Assembly (NCBI GenBank): GCA_900320615.1
Contig: ONSX01000004.1
Span: forward strand, 1-47,468
Source of the DNA: an uncultured Eubacteriales bacterium
GTDB lineage: Bacteria > Bacillota > Clostridia > Lachnospirales > Lachnospiraceae
Length of the DNA stretch: 47,468 nucleotides
Direction: 5' to 3'
A program made the position numbers and the translations under genes. Positions 32,483 through 42,124 of the stretch are shown in pieces. Position 1 is the stretch's first letter. Every line of letters begins with the position of its first letter. The notes beneath the pieces are model-generated. The model worked only from the letters and a program-made list of their open reading frames with translations, did not search any database and was not told the origin of the DNA.

Positions 32483-35191
32483 ATGACTGCATTTGAACGT
32501 GTGAAATCGGGAATCCCGTCGCTTGATGAGGCTTTTCACAACATCCGCCTCGGCGACAATGTCGTCTGGTCCGTCTCGGACCTTGCGGACTTCCGCGTCT
32601 TCATGGAGCCCTTTGTCCGTCAGGCGATCGCGGACGGGCGGAACATCATCTACGTCCGCTTCGCGTCGCATCCGCCGCTCCTTGAGGCACAGCCGGGGCT
32701 TACGATTGTGCCGGTTGAGCTCTCGCACCGCTTTGAGACGTTTACGCTCGCCGTCCGGCACCTCATTGAGAAGGAAGGGCGCGGTGCATTTTATGTGTTC
32801 GACTGCCTGAGCGAGCTGCAGACGGCGTGGGCGACGGACCTCATGATGGGAAATTTCTTCAAGCTGACGTGCCCATACCTCTTTGAGCTCGACACGGTCG
32901 CGTATTTCCCGGTTATCCGGGGCCGCCACTCCTATCAGGCGATTGCGAAAATCCAGACGACGGCACAGATCTTTCTGGATGTCTATGCGGAAAAGCATAT
33001 GAACAGACCGGCCACAGATCAGAATCTGCAGCCTGACAGATCCGTGAGCACGTCCACTGAAAGCCATCATGAGCAGCCTGGTGCGGGAACAGGAGCCGCC
33101 GATTCAGGAAGGACCCGCACGCTCTATGTCCGTCCGGTCAAGATCTGGAACCGCTACTCGGACACGATGTTCCTGCTTCACGCCTATGACACGGGGACAG
33201 GCCTGTTTCGGCCGGTCGCAAGCGGCGTCGAGGTCTCCCGGTTCTATCAGATCATGGAGAAGGCGGGGCGCGAGGAGCGAAGCCACAATCAGGACAGCTG
33301 GACCCGCTTCTTTAACCGCGCGGAAATGAAATATGAGAGCGGACTTGACGTTTCGGAGGAGTGCTCGCGGATCTGCGACATCATGCTGACAAGAGACGAG
33401 AAGCTGCGCGTCATGATCAAGGAAAACTTCCGGCCCGAGGACTATTTTGAGATCCGCCGGCGGGAAATCGGCACCGGACTCATCGGCGGAAAGTCGACGG
33501 GCATGCTGCTTGCGCGGAAGCTCATTGAAAACAGGCGGCCGGACATCGCGTCCCGCCTGGAGCCGCACGATTCGTTCTATATGGGCGCGGACGTGTTCTA
33601 CTCCTATATTGTTGACAACCAGCTCTGGGACCTCAGGGTCCGTCAGCGGACGCCGGAGGGATATTTTTCGCTCGCGGAGGAGTTTTCAAGCCGTATGCTC
33701 CGCGGCACGTTCAGTCCGGAGATGGAGGAGAAATTCTGCCGGATCCTTGAGTATTACGGGCAGGACCCGTATATTGTCCGCTCCTCGAGCATCCTTGAAG
33801 ACGGCTTCGGCAATGCATTTGCCGGAAAATATGAGTCCGTCTTCTGCGTGAACGACGGAACCATGGAGGACCGCCTCGAGGAATTCGAGCGCGCGGTCCG
33901 CACGGTCTACGCGAGCGCGACGAACAAGTCCGCGCTGGACTACCGCCTGCACCGGGGACTTGAAAACCGCGACGAGCAGATGGCGCTGCTCATCCAGCGC
34001 GTGTCGGGGTCCCGGTATCACTCCTTCTTCATGCCCGCTGCCGCCGGTGTCGGCTATTCCGTGAGCCCTTATGCCGTAAGCGCGGGAAATGGCCGGAAGG
34101 ATGAGGGCATGCTGCGCCTTGTCATGGGGCTCGGGACCGGCGCGGTCGACCGGAAAATGGGCTCCTATCCGCGGATCGTCCAGCTGAATGACCCGCGGCG
34201 CACAGCCGGGACGAGCGATGCGGAGCGCCACCGCTTCTCGCAGCAGCGGATCGACGTGATCAGCTTTATCGACAGCGCGGAGGAGAGCCTGCCGCTGTCG
34301 GACGTCGAGCCGGAGCTTCCATATTTCCTGAAGACAAAGCTGCTTTCGCACGACGGCGATGCTGAGCTCATGTTCGCAAACCGCGGCGACCGCCGGTTCG
34401 TCTGGTATGTGTCGTGCGACGGCATTGTGAAGCAGGATCTGCTCATGGACGATATGCGCGGGATTCTGTCTCTTCTTGAGACGTCCTACGGCAATCCGGT
34501 CGATACGGAATTTACGATCAATCTCTCGGACAGCGGCGACTATATGATCGATCTTCTGCAGTGCCGGCCGCTGCAGGTCGCAAGGAGCCACGGGACGGTT
34601 TCAATCCCGGAGAATCTCCCGGAGGATTCGATCCTTCTTGAGAGCACGGGAAGCTCGATGGGATTTTCGAGAAAGGAGGCGCTCGGGCTTCTCATTTTCA
34701 TTGATCCGGTCCGGTATTATCAGTTGCCGTATCGGGAGAAATACGCCGTGCGCGATGCGCTCTCGAAGATCAACTGGTCCCTTCGCGGCGGGAAGACAAA
34801 TGCGATGCTCTTTGCGCCGGGGCGGATCTGCACCTCGTCGCCGGAGCTCGGCGTTCCGTCTGCCTTTGCGGATATCAGCGAGATGCGCGCGATCGCCGAG
34901 GTCGCCGAGACGAAGGCCGGCTATCAGCCGGAGCTCTCATTCGGAAGCCATATTTTCCAGGACCTCGTCGAGGCGGAGATCTTCTACACGGCCGTGTTTG
35001 CCAATGAGCGGACGAGGATCTGGAGGCCGGAGATGCTGCGCAAGTTCCCGGACGTGACAGACCGGTTCCTTCCGGATCTGCCGGATGATCTCCGGAACGT
35101 CATAACGGTCTATGACGTATCGGAAAAGGCGTGCACGCTGTGGTATGATATGGTTAAGCAGAGGCTTGTCCTTGTGACAGAGAAAGCCTGA
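32483..35191 (+). CDS. Degenerate KaiC-like domain fused to PEP/pyruvate-binding ATP-grasp domain
   Basis: 902 residues. Residues 1-180 look like a KaiC/RecA fold (SGIPSLDEAF, then a Walker-B-like YVFDCLSEL), but the place of the P-loop reads LGDNVVWSVSD without GKT. A polar low-complexity linker covers about 175-205. The rest resembles the ATP/pyruvate-binding N-domain of PEP synthase: GTGLIGGKSTGM, then YIVRSSSILEDGFGNAFAGK, the counterpart of VRSSATAED...FAG. The phosphohistidine and PEP-binding barrel domains of true PEP synthase are missing. Function is unknown; an ATP-binding regulatory or phosphotransfer role is possible. AAAGGAGGTG supports the start. No clear partner; sbcDC follows after 155 bp. 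Confidence 0.75.
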   Translation: MTAFERVKSGIPSLDEAFHNIRLGDNVVWSVSDLADFRVFMEPFVRQAIADGRNIIYVRFASHPPLLEAQPGLTIVPVELSHRFETFTLAVRHLIEKEGRGAFYVFDCLSELQTAWATDLMMGNFFKLTCPYLFELDTVAYFPVIRGRHSYQAIAKIQTTAQIFLDVYAEKHMNRPATDQNLQPDRSVSTSTESHHEQPGAGTGAADSGRTRTLYVRPVKIWNRYSDTMFLLHAYDTGTGLFRPVASGVEVSRFYQIMEKAGREERSHNQDSWTRFFNRAEMKYESGLDVSEECSRICDIMLTRDEKLRVMIKENFRPEDYFEIRRREIGTGLIGGKSTGMLLARKLIENRRPDIASRLEPHDSFYMGADVFYSYIVDNQLWDLRVRQRTPEGYFSLAEEFSSRMLRGTFSPEMEEKFCRILEYYGQDPYIVRSSSILEDGFGNAFAGKYESVFCVNDGTMEDRLEEFERAVRTVYASATNKSALDYRLHRGLENRDEQMALLIQRVSGSRYHSFFMPAAAGVGYSVSPYAVSAGNGRKDEGMLRLVMGLGTGAVDRKMGSYPRIVQLNDPRRTAGTSDAERHRFSQQRIDVISFIDSAEESLPLSDVEPELPYFLKTKLLSHDGDAELMFANRGDRRFVWYVSCDGIVKQDLLMDDMRGILSLLETSYGNPVDTEFTINLSDSGDYMIDLLQCRPLQVARSHGTVSIPENLPEDSILLESTGSSMGFSRKEALGLLIFIDPVRYYQLPYREKYAVRDALSKINWSLRGGKTNAMLFAPGRICTSSPELGVPSAFADISEMRAIAEVAETKAGYQPELSFGSHIFQDLVEAEIFYTAVFANERTRIWRPEMLRKFPDVTDRFLPDLPDDLRNVITVYDVSEKACTLWYDMVKQRLVLVTEKA

Positions 35192-35349
35192 AAAGCAATC
35201 GATCGTTTCTTTGACCTGCTTTGCTGATCTGTGATGCAGGCCAGTGAAAATGAAGGGTTGTATTGGGAAATCAAGAAAGGAGGCTGGGCGATTCTCCTCT
35301 GAGTGAGACATGACTGTTCAATCGGGGGGCGCAATCGTCCATATGATTG

Positions 35350-36552
35350 ATGAAATTTATTCATCTGGCGGATCTTCACCTCGGGAAGCGTGTGAACGGC
35401 TTCCCGATGCTTGAAGATCAGGCTTATATTTTAAAACAGATCCTCACCATTGTTGATGAGGAGAAAGCGGATGCCGTCATCATTGCGGGAGACATCTATG
35501 ACAAGCCGATCCCGCCGGCGGAGGCTGTGAACCTCTTTGATGATTTCCTGGTCGGCCTCACGAAGCGGCACGTGCAGGTCTTTGCGATCAGCGGCAACCA
35601 CGACTCCGCGGAGCGCATTTCCTATGCGGGGCGGATTCTTCGTGAGAGCGGTGTCCACATCTCGCCGCGCTTTCAGGGAGCGATTAAGCCTGTGACCGTT
35701 CGCGACGCGTATGGGCCGCTCAATATCTATCTGATTCCGTATATCCATCCGTCACTCGTAAAACATACGCTAAGCGATGCGGAAAGTTCTGATCCGGCTG
35801 CCGGGAATGAAGAAGCAGATTCCGGCGTTTTCCCGGAGAAAATTGCAACCTGGACCGACGCGATGCGGTCTCTCATTTCCCGGTCGGATGTCGACCCGAC
35901 GGCGCGGAACCTTGCGGTGGCGCATCAGTTCGTGACCTATGCGGGCACGCAGCCGGAGCTCTCCGATTCGGAGGAGCGCCATATCGGCGGTCTTGACAAC
36001 GTGGACACATCGGTATTTGAAGCCTTCGACTATGTGGCGCTCGGCCATCTTCACGGGCCGCAGCGCGTCGGACGCGACACGATCCGCTACGCGGGCTCGC
36101 CGCTTCCGTACTCCTTCTCCGAGGAACATCAGAAGAAGAGCGTCGCGGTCATTGAGATGAAGGAAAAGGGCGATGTCTCCATTCGTCTCATTCCGCTTCA
36201 GCCGAAGCGGGCGATGCGGACCGTGCGCGGCTTATTTGCCGAGCTTACGAACCGGGCGTATACGGCGCGCCTTGATCCGGAGGACTACTACCATGTGATT
36301 CTGACGGATGAAGAAGACGTGCCGAATGCGCTTGCGCGACTCCGGACCTGTTTCTATAAAAATCTCATGATAATCGATTACGATAATGCGCGAACCAATG
36401 CGGAGTCCGTGATCGAGTCGGAGGCAGATGAGCGGAAGAAGGAGCCGATCGAGGTATTGAGCGAGCTCTATGAGAAGCAGAACGGACGGCCGATGACGGA
36501 ACTGCAGAGCTCCGTCGCGGAAAAACTGATTGATGCGATCTGGGAGGGATAA
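35350..36552 (+). CDS. sbcD: Exonuclease subunit SbcD (Mre11-like nuclease)
   Basis: 400 residues. Calcineurin-type phosphoesterase motifs are all present: HLADLHLGK, AGDIYDKP, SGNHDS and GHLHGPQ, with an SbcD C-terminal capping domain. With SbcC it forms the ATP-dependent nuclease that opens hairpins and blocked DNA ends. A short polar insert lies near residues 138-158 (SSDPAAGNEEADSG). The start at 35350 has a poor ribosome site; a TTG directly before it is in frame. The sbcC GTG follows after two bases. Confidence 0.95.
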   Translation: MKFIHLADLHLGKRVNGFPMLEDQAYILKQILTIVDEEKADAVIIAGDIYDKPIPPAEAVNLFDDFLVGLTKRHVQVFAISGNHDSAERISYAGRILRESGVHISPRFQGAIKPVTVRDAYGPLNIYLIPYIHPSLVKHTLSDAESSDPAAGNEEADSGVFPEKIATWTDAMRSLISRSDVDPTARNLAVAHQFVTYAGTQPELSDSEERHIGGLDNVDTSVFEAFDYVALGHLHGPQRVGRDTIRYAGSPLPYSFSEEHQKKSVAVIEMKEKGDVSIRLIPLQPKRAMRTVRGLFAELTNRAYTARLDPEDYYHVILTDEEDVPNALARLRTCFYKNLMIIDYDNARTNAESVIESEADERKKEPIEVLSELYEKQNGRPMTELQSSVAEKLIDAIWEG

Positions 36553-36554
36553 GA

Positions 36555-39500
36555 GTGAGACCTGCAAGGCTTGTGATGTCCGCGTTTGGACCATACGCGG
36601 GCAAAGAGACGATTGATTTCGGGGCGCTTGGATCCGAGGGCCTCTACTTGATTACCGGCGATACGGGAGCCGGGAAGACGACGATATTCGACGCGATCGC
36701 ATTCGCGCTGTACGGCGAGGCGAGCGACCGAAACCGCGAGAGCGGCATGCTCCGCTCCCAGTATGCGGAGCCGGGAACGCCGACGTTCGTTGATCTCTCA
36801 TTTTCCTGCCGGGGCAACATCTATGAGATCCATCGGAATCCGCGGTATGAGCGGCCGAAGAAGCGCGGAGATGGTGTGACGACGGAAAATGCCGCTGCTA
36901 CTATGACAGGGCCGGACGGCTTTACGAAAAGCGGCTACGGCGAGGTGACGCTTGCGGTGACGGAACTCCTCGGCATCACGCGCGATCAGTTCATGCAGAT
37001 CGCGATGATCGCGCAGGGCGATTTCATGAAGCTGCTTCTTGCGGACACGCAGACGCGCAAGGAGATTCTGCGGAGCATCTTCCACACAGGCAATTATGAC
37101 CTGCTCGAGAGAAGTCTCCGCGAGGAGGCAAAGCACGCGTACGGAACGTATATGGCCGCCGGCAGCCAGCGTGAGGCATTTCTCCGCGGCATCAATCCGG
37201 GCGAAAATGAGGAGCTTGTGAGCGCGTGGAATGAACATGCTCTGACCGGACAGCTGCCATCGGAAGACGTATTTGACCTGATCGGCCGCATAATCGAAGA
37301 TGACCGGAGCAGAGAGCAGGCGCTTGGGAAGAAGCAGGAGGCGCTGGACGAAGAGCGCGACCGCTTGAAACTTGAGATCGAAGCCGCAAAGACGGCAGAG
37401 AGACGGTCCCTTGAGCTTCGCGACGGAAGAAAACAGATGGAGCGCCTTATGCGTGAGAAAGAGACGCTGTCAAAGGATCTGAAATTTGCAAATGAAAAGC
37501 GTCCTGAGGCGGATGATCTCCGCCGGAAGGCGGCCGTTGAGATGAGCCGTCTGCCTGACTATGACCGGCTGGATCAGGGCAACGCATCTTTGAAGGATGC
37601 GCGCGAAACCCTTCGGACAAAAGACGAGGAACTGAAGCAGACGAAGCATACGCGGGAAGAAGAGGCCCGTGCGCTCGCGAGGGATGAGGAGACGCTTGCA
37701 TCCCTGGAGTCGGTCCCGCAGGACCTGATTCGAAGGCAGCATGCGCTCGAAAAACTGACAGAACGGCGGAAGAATGTGAACGCGCTGCTTGCGGGGGTAC
37801 ATGAGGCGGAGCAGGCGGACCAAGAGGTCGCAGATCTCACCGGGCAGGCGGAGAAACTTTCCCGAAAGCTTGAGCAGTTCCGACAGGAAAATGAATCGCT
37901 TGCCAGGGAGCGGGATGCCCTCAGCACCTCTCCGGCTGCCTGCGAGCGGGCCGATGCGGCTCTTACGGCGTGCCTTGCGCGGCAGACTTCTTTGAGGGAC
38001 CTGAAAGCCGGGCTCTCCCAGATGAATGTCCTTGCGGAGACGCTCCGGAAGGACCGGGAGGCGCTGCTTCGCGAACAGGACGCGGATGCGCGGCTCATTT
38101 CTCTGATTGAGGGCTTTCAGAAGGATCAGAGGGATCTCGAGACGGCCGACGCGGAGAAGGAGCGGGCTGCGGCAGCCGTTACCGAGTATACCGCGCGAGC
38201 GGAGAATCTCTCTGACCTCTCACAGAAGGAGCAGACCCTTGTCCGGGAGAAGAACCTGACAGCTTCTCTCTATGCGGAGGCACAGCGGGCACAGCAGGAG
38301 TCTGATGAGGCGTATGCCCGCTTCCGGGACCTGAACAGGCTCTTTCTGTCTGGTCAGGCGGGAATTCTTGCCGCGCACTTAACAGACGGACTTCCGTGCC
38401 CGGTGTGTGGATCGCGGGTCCATCCAGCCCCGGCTGCCGCGAAGGCCTCTGTCCCGTCCCAGAATGAGGTGGAGAGCGCCGAGGCGCGGAGCAGCAGCGC
38501 GTCAAAGGCAGCGACGGAAGCAGCAAGAAGACACGCGGCGCAGAAGATGAAACTGGACGCGCTCAAGGATCAGATCACGAGTCTTATCTCGGGGCTGAAG
38601 AAGGCGGACCGTCCGTGGAATACGGATGAAGAGATCCGCGCAAATGAGGAGCAGCTTGCCAGAGTCCGGAAGGATTACAGGACGCAGGAGGAGCGGATCG
38701 CAAGGAGAAAGCGCCTTGCGGCGGAGCAGATGGCCGCGGAGACGGAGGAAGCAAAGCACAGCAAACGCGCGGTAGAGCTTGTAAAGGCCGTCGCGGCGGA
38801 TGAGACTGCTCTTATGAAGCAGCGCGAGGTCTGCACGAAGGCGGCTGAGGCGATGGAGGCTGAAAGCCGGAAGGAAAGGCTCGCTTCTGACCGCGCAGGT
38901 ATGGCCGGAGTGCCAGATACCGGCAGTGGCAAGACGGAGCCGTCTGTTTCCTGTGAAGAGAAAGAGCTGTCCCTTCTTCAGCCATCCGCCCTTATGACAG
39001 CGATTGCGGAAAACACGGCCCGGGAGCAGGAACTCCGGAAATGGCTGCAGAACGAAAATGTCCATTGCACGCGCTATAGGGAGATTCTCGCTGCGCTTCC
39101 TGAGCGTGAGGCAGAGCTTTCAGGGAAGGAGAAGACGCTCGCGGACATGCAGCTTTCTGTCTCGGCAAAGACGGCCTCGGCCGAAAGTCTCTGGAAGAGT
39201 GTCGTAAGGGCGGCCGCTGATCTGTTTGGCAGAGAAGTGGCGATCCCGGAGATTCCGCGCCTTGCAGAGGATGAGCGGACGAAACTGAAATCACTGGCCG
39301 GCCGGATCTCGGGAGAGATTGAGGATCTGAAGCATGGAAATGAACGGAGAAAGACCCTTCTTGCCGGTACAAAGGCACGCACAGATGCGATCAGCCGGCT
39401 GGACCAGACAATCGCGGAAGATACATCCTCGCGCAGCGCGCTTGCGGCACAGATCAGCGCGCTTGTGACGGACACCGAGCGGCTCGCCGCATCGCTCCCG

Positions 39501-40400
39501 TATAAGACGCGCGCGAAGGCAGAAGACGCGGCCGCCGGCATGAATGTGAGGGCAGAGCATATCCTGGCTTCTTGCAAGGCTGCGGAAGAGGCGCTTGCCG
39601 CGAAAAATGATGAGATCCAGCTTCTTTCGGGAACAATTGACACGCTTCAGAAACAGCTTGCGGAGACGCCTGTATACGACGGGGCGGCCGCGGAACAGCA
39701 GCTCACGGATAACTCCGCCCGCCAGTCATTGCTTGATGCCAAACGAACCCGGATTGCGGGGAGGATTCAGAGCAACAGCCACTGCCTCGAGGAGCTCCGC
39801 AGGAGCGATGCCGGCATCGTGGAGGCCGAGCGGAAATATCGCGAGATCAACGCGCTCTCGGCGACTGCGTCCGGAAGTATATCGCAGGGCAAGGCGAAGG
39901 TCGAGCTGGAGACGTATGTGCAGATGGCACTTTTTGACCGGATCGTCCGCCGGGCGAACCGCCGATTCTCAATCATGACGGGCGGCCAGTACGATCTGCG
40001 CCGCAGCGATGTGGCAAATGCAGGGCGGCAGAGTCAGACGGGCCTTGATCTCGAGGTCATCGATCATTACAACGGGTCCGTGCGCAGCGTAAAGACGCTC
40101 TCCGGAGGGGAGTCCTTCCTGGCTTCGCTGTCTCTTGCGATTGGTCTCTCCGATGAAATCCAGTCGCACGCGGGCGGCATTCGTCTCGACACTATGTTCA
40201 TTGACGAAGGATTCGGATCGCTCGATCAGGACTCGCTCGATCAGGCGATGAACGCGATGCAGGGCCTGACCGAGGGCGGAGAACGGCTCGTGGGGATCAT
40301 ATCCCATGTGAGTGAGCTGAAGACACGGATCGGAAAACAGATCGTTGTCACGAAATCCAAGGAGGCGGGAAGTCACGCGAGCGTTGTACTGAATGACTAA
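36555..40400 (+). CDS. sbcC: Exonuclease subunit SbcC (Rad50-like ATPase)
   Basis: 1281 residues, GTG start with GGGAGGG upstream, two bases after sbcD. Walker A GDTGAGKTT (35-43), a long Ala/Glu/Lys coiled coil, the zinc-hook CPVC (615-618), a second coiled coil, the ABC signature LSGGES and Walker B MFIDEGFGSLD near the C-terminus. It is longer than E. coli SbcC (1048 residues); part of the excess is polar insertion near residues 775-805 (GVPDTGSGKTEP). It couples ATP hydrolysis to SbcD cleavage of DNA ends. Confidence 0.96.
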   Translation: MRPARLVMSAFGPYAGKETIDFGALGSEGLYLITGDTGAGKTTIFDAIAFALYGEASDRNRESGMLRSQYAEPGTPTFVDLSFSCRGNIYEIHRNPRYERPKKRGDGVTTENAAATMTGPDGFTKSGYGEVTLAVTELLGITRDQFMQIAMIAQGDFMKLLLADTQTRKEILRSIFHTGNYDLLERSLREEAKHAYGTYMAAGSQREAFLRGINPGENEELVSAWNEHALTGQLPSEDVFDLIGRIIEDDRSREQALGKKQEALDEERDRLKLEIEAAKTAERRSLELRDGRKQMERLMREKETLSKDLKFANEKRPEADDLRRKAAVEMSRLPDYDRLDQGNASLKDARETLRTKDEELKQTKHTREEEARALARDEETLASLESVPQDLIRRQHALEKLTERRKNVNALLAGVHEAEQADQEVADLTGQAEKLSRKLEQFRQENESLARERDALSTSPAACERADAALTACLARQTSLRDLKAGLSQMNVLAETLRKDREALLREQDADARLISLIEGFQKDQRDLETADAEKERAAAAVTEYTARAENLSDLSQKEQTLVREKNLTASLYAEAQRAQQESDEAYARFRDLNRLFLSGQAGILAAHLTDGLPCPVCGSRVHPAPAAAKASVPSQNEVESAEARSSSASKAATEAARRHAAQKMKLDALKDQITSLISGLKKADRPWNTDEEIRANEEQLARVRKDYRTQEERIARRKRLAAEQMAAETEEAKHSKRAVELVKAVAADETALMKQREVCTKAAEAMEAESRKERLASDRAGMAGVPDTGSGKTEPSVSCEEKELSLLQPSALMTAIAENTAREQELRKWLQNENVHCTRYREILAALPEREAELSGKEKTLADMQLSVSAKTASAESLWKSVVRAAADLFGREVAIPEIPRLAEDERTKLKSLAGRISGEIEDLKHGNERRKTLLAGTKARTDAISRLDQTIAEDTSSRSALAAQISALVTDTERLAASLPYKTRAKAEDAAAGMNVRAEHILASCKAAEEALAAKNDEIQLLSGTIDTLQKQLAETPVYDGAAAEQQLTDNSARQSLLDAKRTRIAGRIQSNSHCLEELRRSDAGIVEAERKYREINALSATASGSISQGKAKVELETYVQMALFDRIVRRANRRFSIMTGGQYDLRRSDVANAGRQSQTGLDLEVIDHYNGSVRSVKTLSGGESFLASLSLAIGLSDEIQSHAGGIRLDTMFIDEGFGSLDQDSLDQAMNAMQGLTEGGERLVGIISHVSELKTRIGKQIVVTKSKEAGSHASVVLND

Positions 40401-40534
40401 TGGAGCGGCGGTCCGGAGTGCAGTGCGTAATTTCGCAATGATAGCAGATGTTAAATGAATGGGCAGCCGCGCAGATCTATTCGACAAATCACGGTTTAAC
40501 GCAAAGATATGTGATTGCTGTCCGGCACAGGACA

Positions 40535-41077
40535 TCAGTTCTTCTCCCGGATGCCGATTTTGTACTCATTTCCGTAGAGGCCGAGCATGAAGAGCTTGTG
40601 CTGACTGAAGTCAAAACTGTCGAGCGGCTCGGTCTTTCCCTCTGGTGTCGTGATCGTGACGTCATGGAACAGGAATGAATTGGCGCTTTGTTCCCTGAGG
40701 AGCTTTCGTGCCTTCGTTGCCACCATGCCGTAGTAGACGACATGCCGGTCGGGCATCACATAGTCGGGCTTTCCCGGATTCGAAAAAGAAGCCTTCTTTC
40801 CGTCTACACTGGTGAGGTCCGATGCGATGTAAAATGCACCGCCCTGAAACAGGCGGTCTTTCTCGCCATTTTGCGGGAAGCAGAAAAAGCCGGTTCTCAC
40901 CTTTTTGGTCTCACCGCTGTCGTCCACAATTTCGTCGGACATGCGGCGGACCGAATAGGTCTGCCCGTCAAGCTCAATTCCCTCCGCGTAGAGTGAGTTG
41001 AGGAGGCCAGTCAGAAAGTCCGTGCCTTCCTCTTCTATTTTTTTCTCAAACGCGTCCATAAAATCAATATATGCCAT
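40535..41077 (-). CDS. Unknown 180-residue cytoplasmic protein
   Basis: No family recognised. The protein has no signal peptide or membrane helix, is mixed alpha/beta in style and ends NEYKIGIREKN. Blocks such as PDRHVVYYGMVATKARKLL and HDVTITTPEGKTE stand out. AGAGGA lies about ten bases before the ATG. It is 36 bp downstream of the nitrilase gene on the same strand and probably shares its transcript, so it may serve the same pathway; this cannot be tested from sequence alone. Confidence 0.6.
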   Translation of the reverse strand: MAYIDFMDAFEKKIEEEGTDFLTGLLNSLYAEGIELDGQTYSVRRMSDEIVDDSGETKKVRTGFFCFPQNGEKDRLFQGGAFYIASDLTSVDGKKASFSNPGKPDYVMPDRHVVYYGMVATKARKLLREQSANSFLFHDVTITTPEGKTEPLDSFDFSQHKLFMLGLYGNEYKIGIREKN

Positions 41078-41113
41078 ATCGTTCGATCCTCTTTTCCTTA
41101 ATATTGCCTGCTT

Positions 41114-41950
41114 TCATCGCGGTTTCTCTTCTGTCAGCAGCCCGTAGCACTCCGTCCGCCGTGTGCCAAGGTATGGCATCTTCTCCCGCCATCTGTCTGC
41201 GTCCGCGAGGTCAATCCGGCATGTCACGAGCTGCTCCCTCCTGTCTGCGAGACACACGAGATTTCCGCGCGGGTCTGCGACAATCGATTCTCCGGCAAAT
41301 TCGACCGCACCTTCGCGACCGGTCCGGTTGCACATCGCGGCAAAGACCTGATTCTGCATCGCCTGCACGCGAACCTCCCAGGCAAATAATTCCAGCGGTT
41401 CTGCGGTTACATTGGCCGTCGGGATGATCACAAGATCCGCGCCCATGAGCGCGCACAGCCGGATGCTCTCCGGAATATGCCGGTCATAACAAATGACAAT
41501 CGCAACTTTTCCGAACGGCGTGTCGAATACCCTGAATCCGTCATCTGACGGTGTGTAGTAGTCCTGTTCGTAGAATTGCGGGGCCTGTGCAATGTGGACC
41601 ATCTTTGCGATACCCTCGATCGTCCCGTCGGGACGGATAAACAATGAGGCGTCATACGGCTTTCCGCCGAGACTCAGATAGACATTCGGAGACAGGTACA
41701 AATGGTTTGCACGGGCCATCTCCTGCAGGCAGCGGATGTAGACCGAATCTTTCTGAAGGCACCAGGATTCGATCCGCCCGTCCGGATAGTGGTCTTTGGT
41801 ATACTGCGGGAAGAACGGCGTGAGTTGGATTTCCGGGAAGAAAAGCAGATCACAGCCTTTTGCGGAGGCCTCCCTGCAGAAAGCCTCCGCGTGTCCGAGA
41901 TTTACATCCATATCGTCTGCCATGCACATCTGTGCCATACCGAGCTTCAT
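41114..41950 (-). CDS. Nitrilase-superfamily carbon-nitrogen hydrolase
   Basis: 278 residues. The Glu-Lys-Cys triad is present: Glu40 in FPEIQ, Lys116 in IAKMVH, Cys154 in VICYDRHIPES. The overall pattern resembles N-carbamoylputrescine amidase and related amidases, but the substrate cannot be named. AAGGGG lies before the ATG. It follows the GPH symporter gene by 174 bp on the same strand; that gap holds a GCGGGA/TCCCGC hairpin at about 41998-42017 and a possible -10 TAGAAT, so it may also have its own promoter. Confidence 0.88.
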   Translation of the reverse strand: MKLGMAQMCMADDMDVNLGHAEAFCREASAKGCDLLFFPEIQLTPFFPQYTKDHYPDGRIESWCLQKDSVYIRCLQEMARANHLYLSPNVYLSLGGKPYDASLFIRPDGTIEGIAKMVHIAQAPQFYEQDYYTPSDDGFRVFDTPFGKVAIVICYDRHIPESIRLCALMGADLVIIPTANVTAEPLELFAWEVRVQAMQNQVFAAMCNRTGREGAVEFAGESIVADPRGNLVCLADRREQLVTCRIDLADADRWREKMPYLGTRRTECYGLLTEEKPR

Positions 41951-42124
41951 CGCATTTTCCCCTTGTGGTTTTCAAAGTGGTCAGGCCCTGTATACTGCGG
42001 GAAATAAATCTCCCGCGGCCGTTGCTGAATTGTTATGATTATTCTACATACTAGCACATTGCGAAAAAATGGTACAGATGTCCCCATATTGAATTGACAG
42101 ATTTTGTATCACCCCAGCCGCAAA

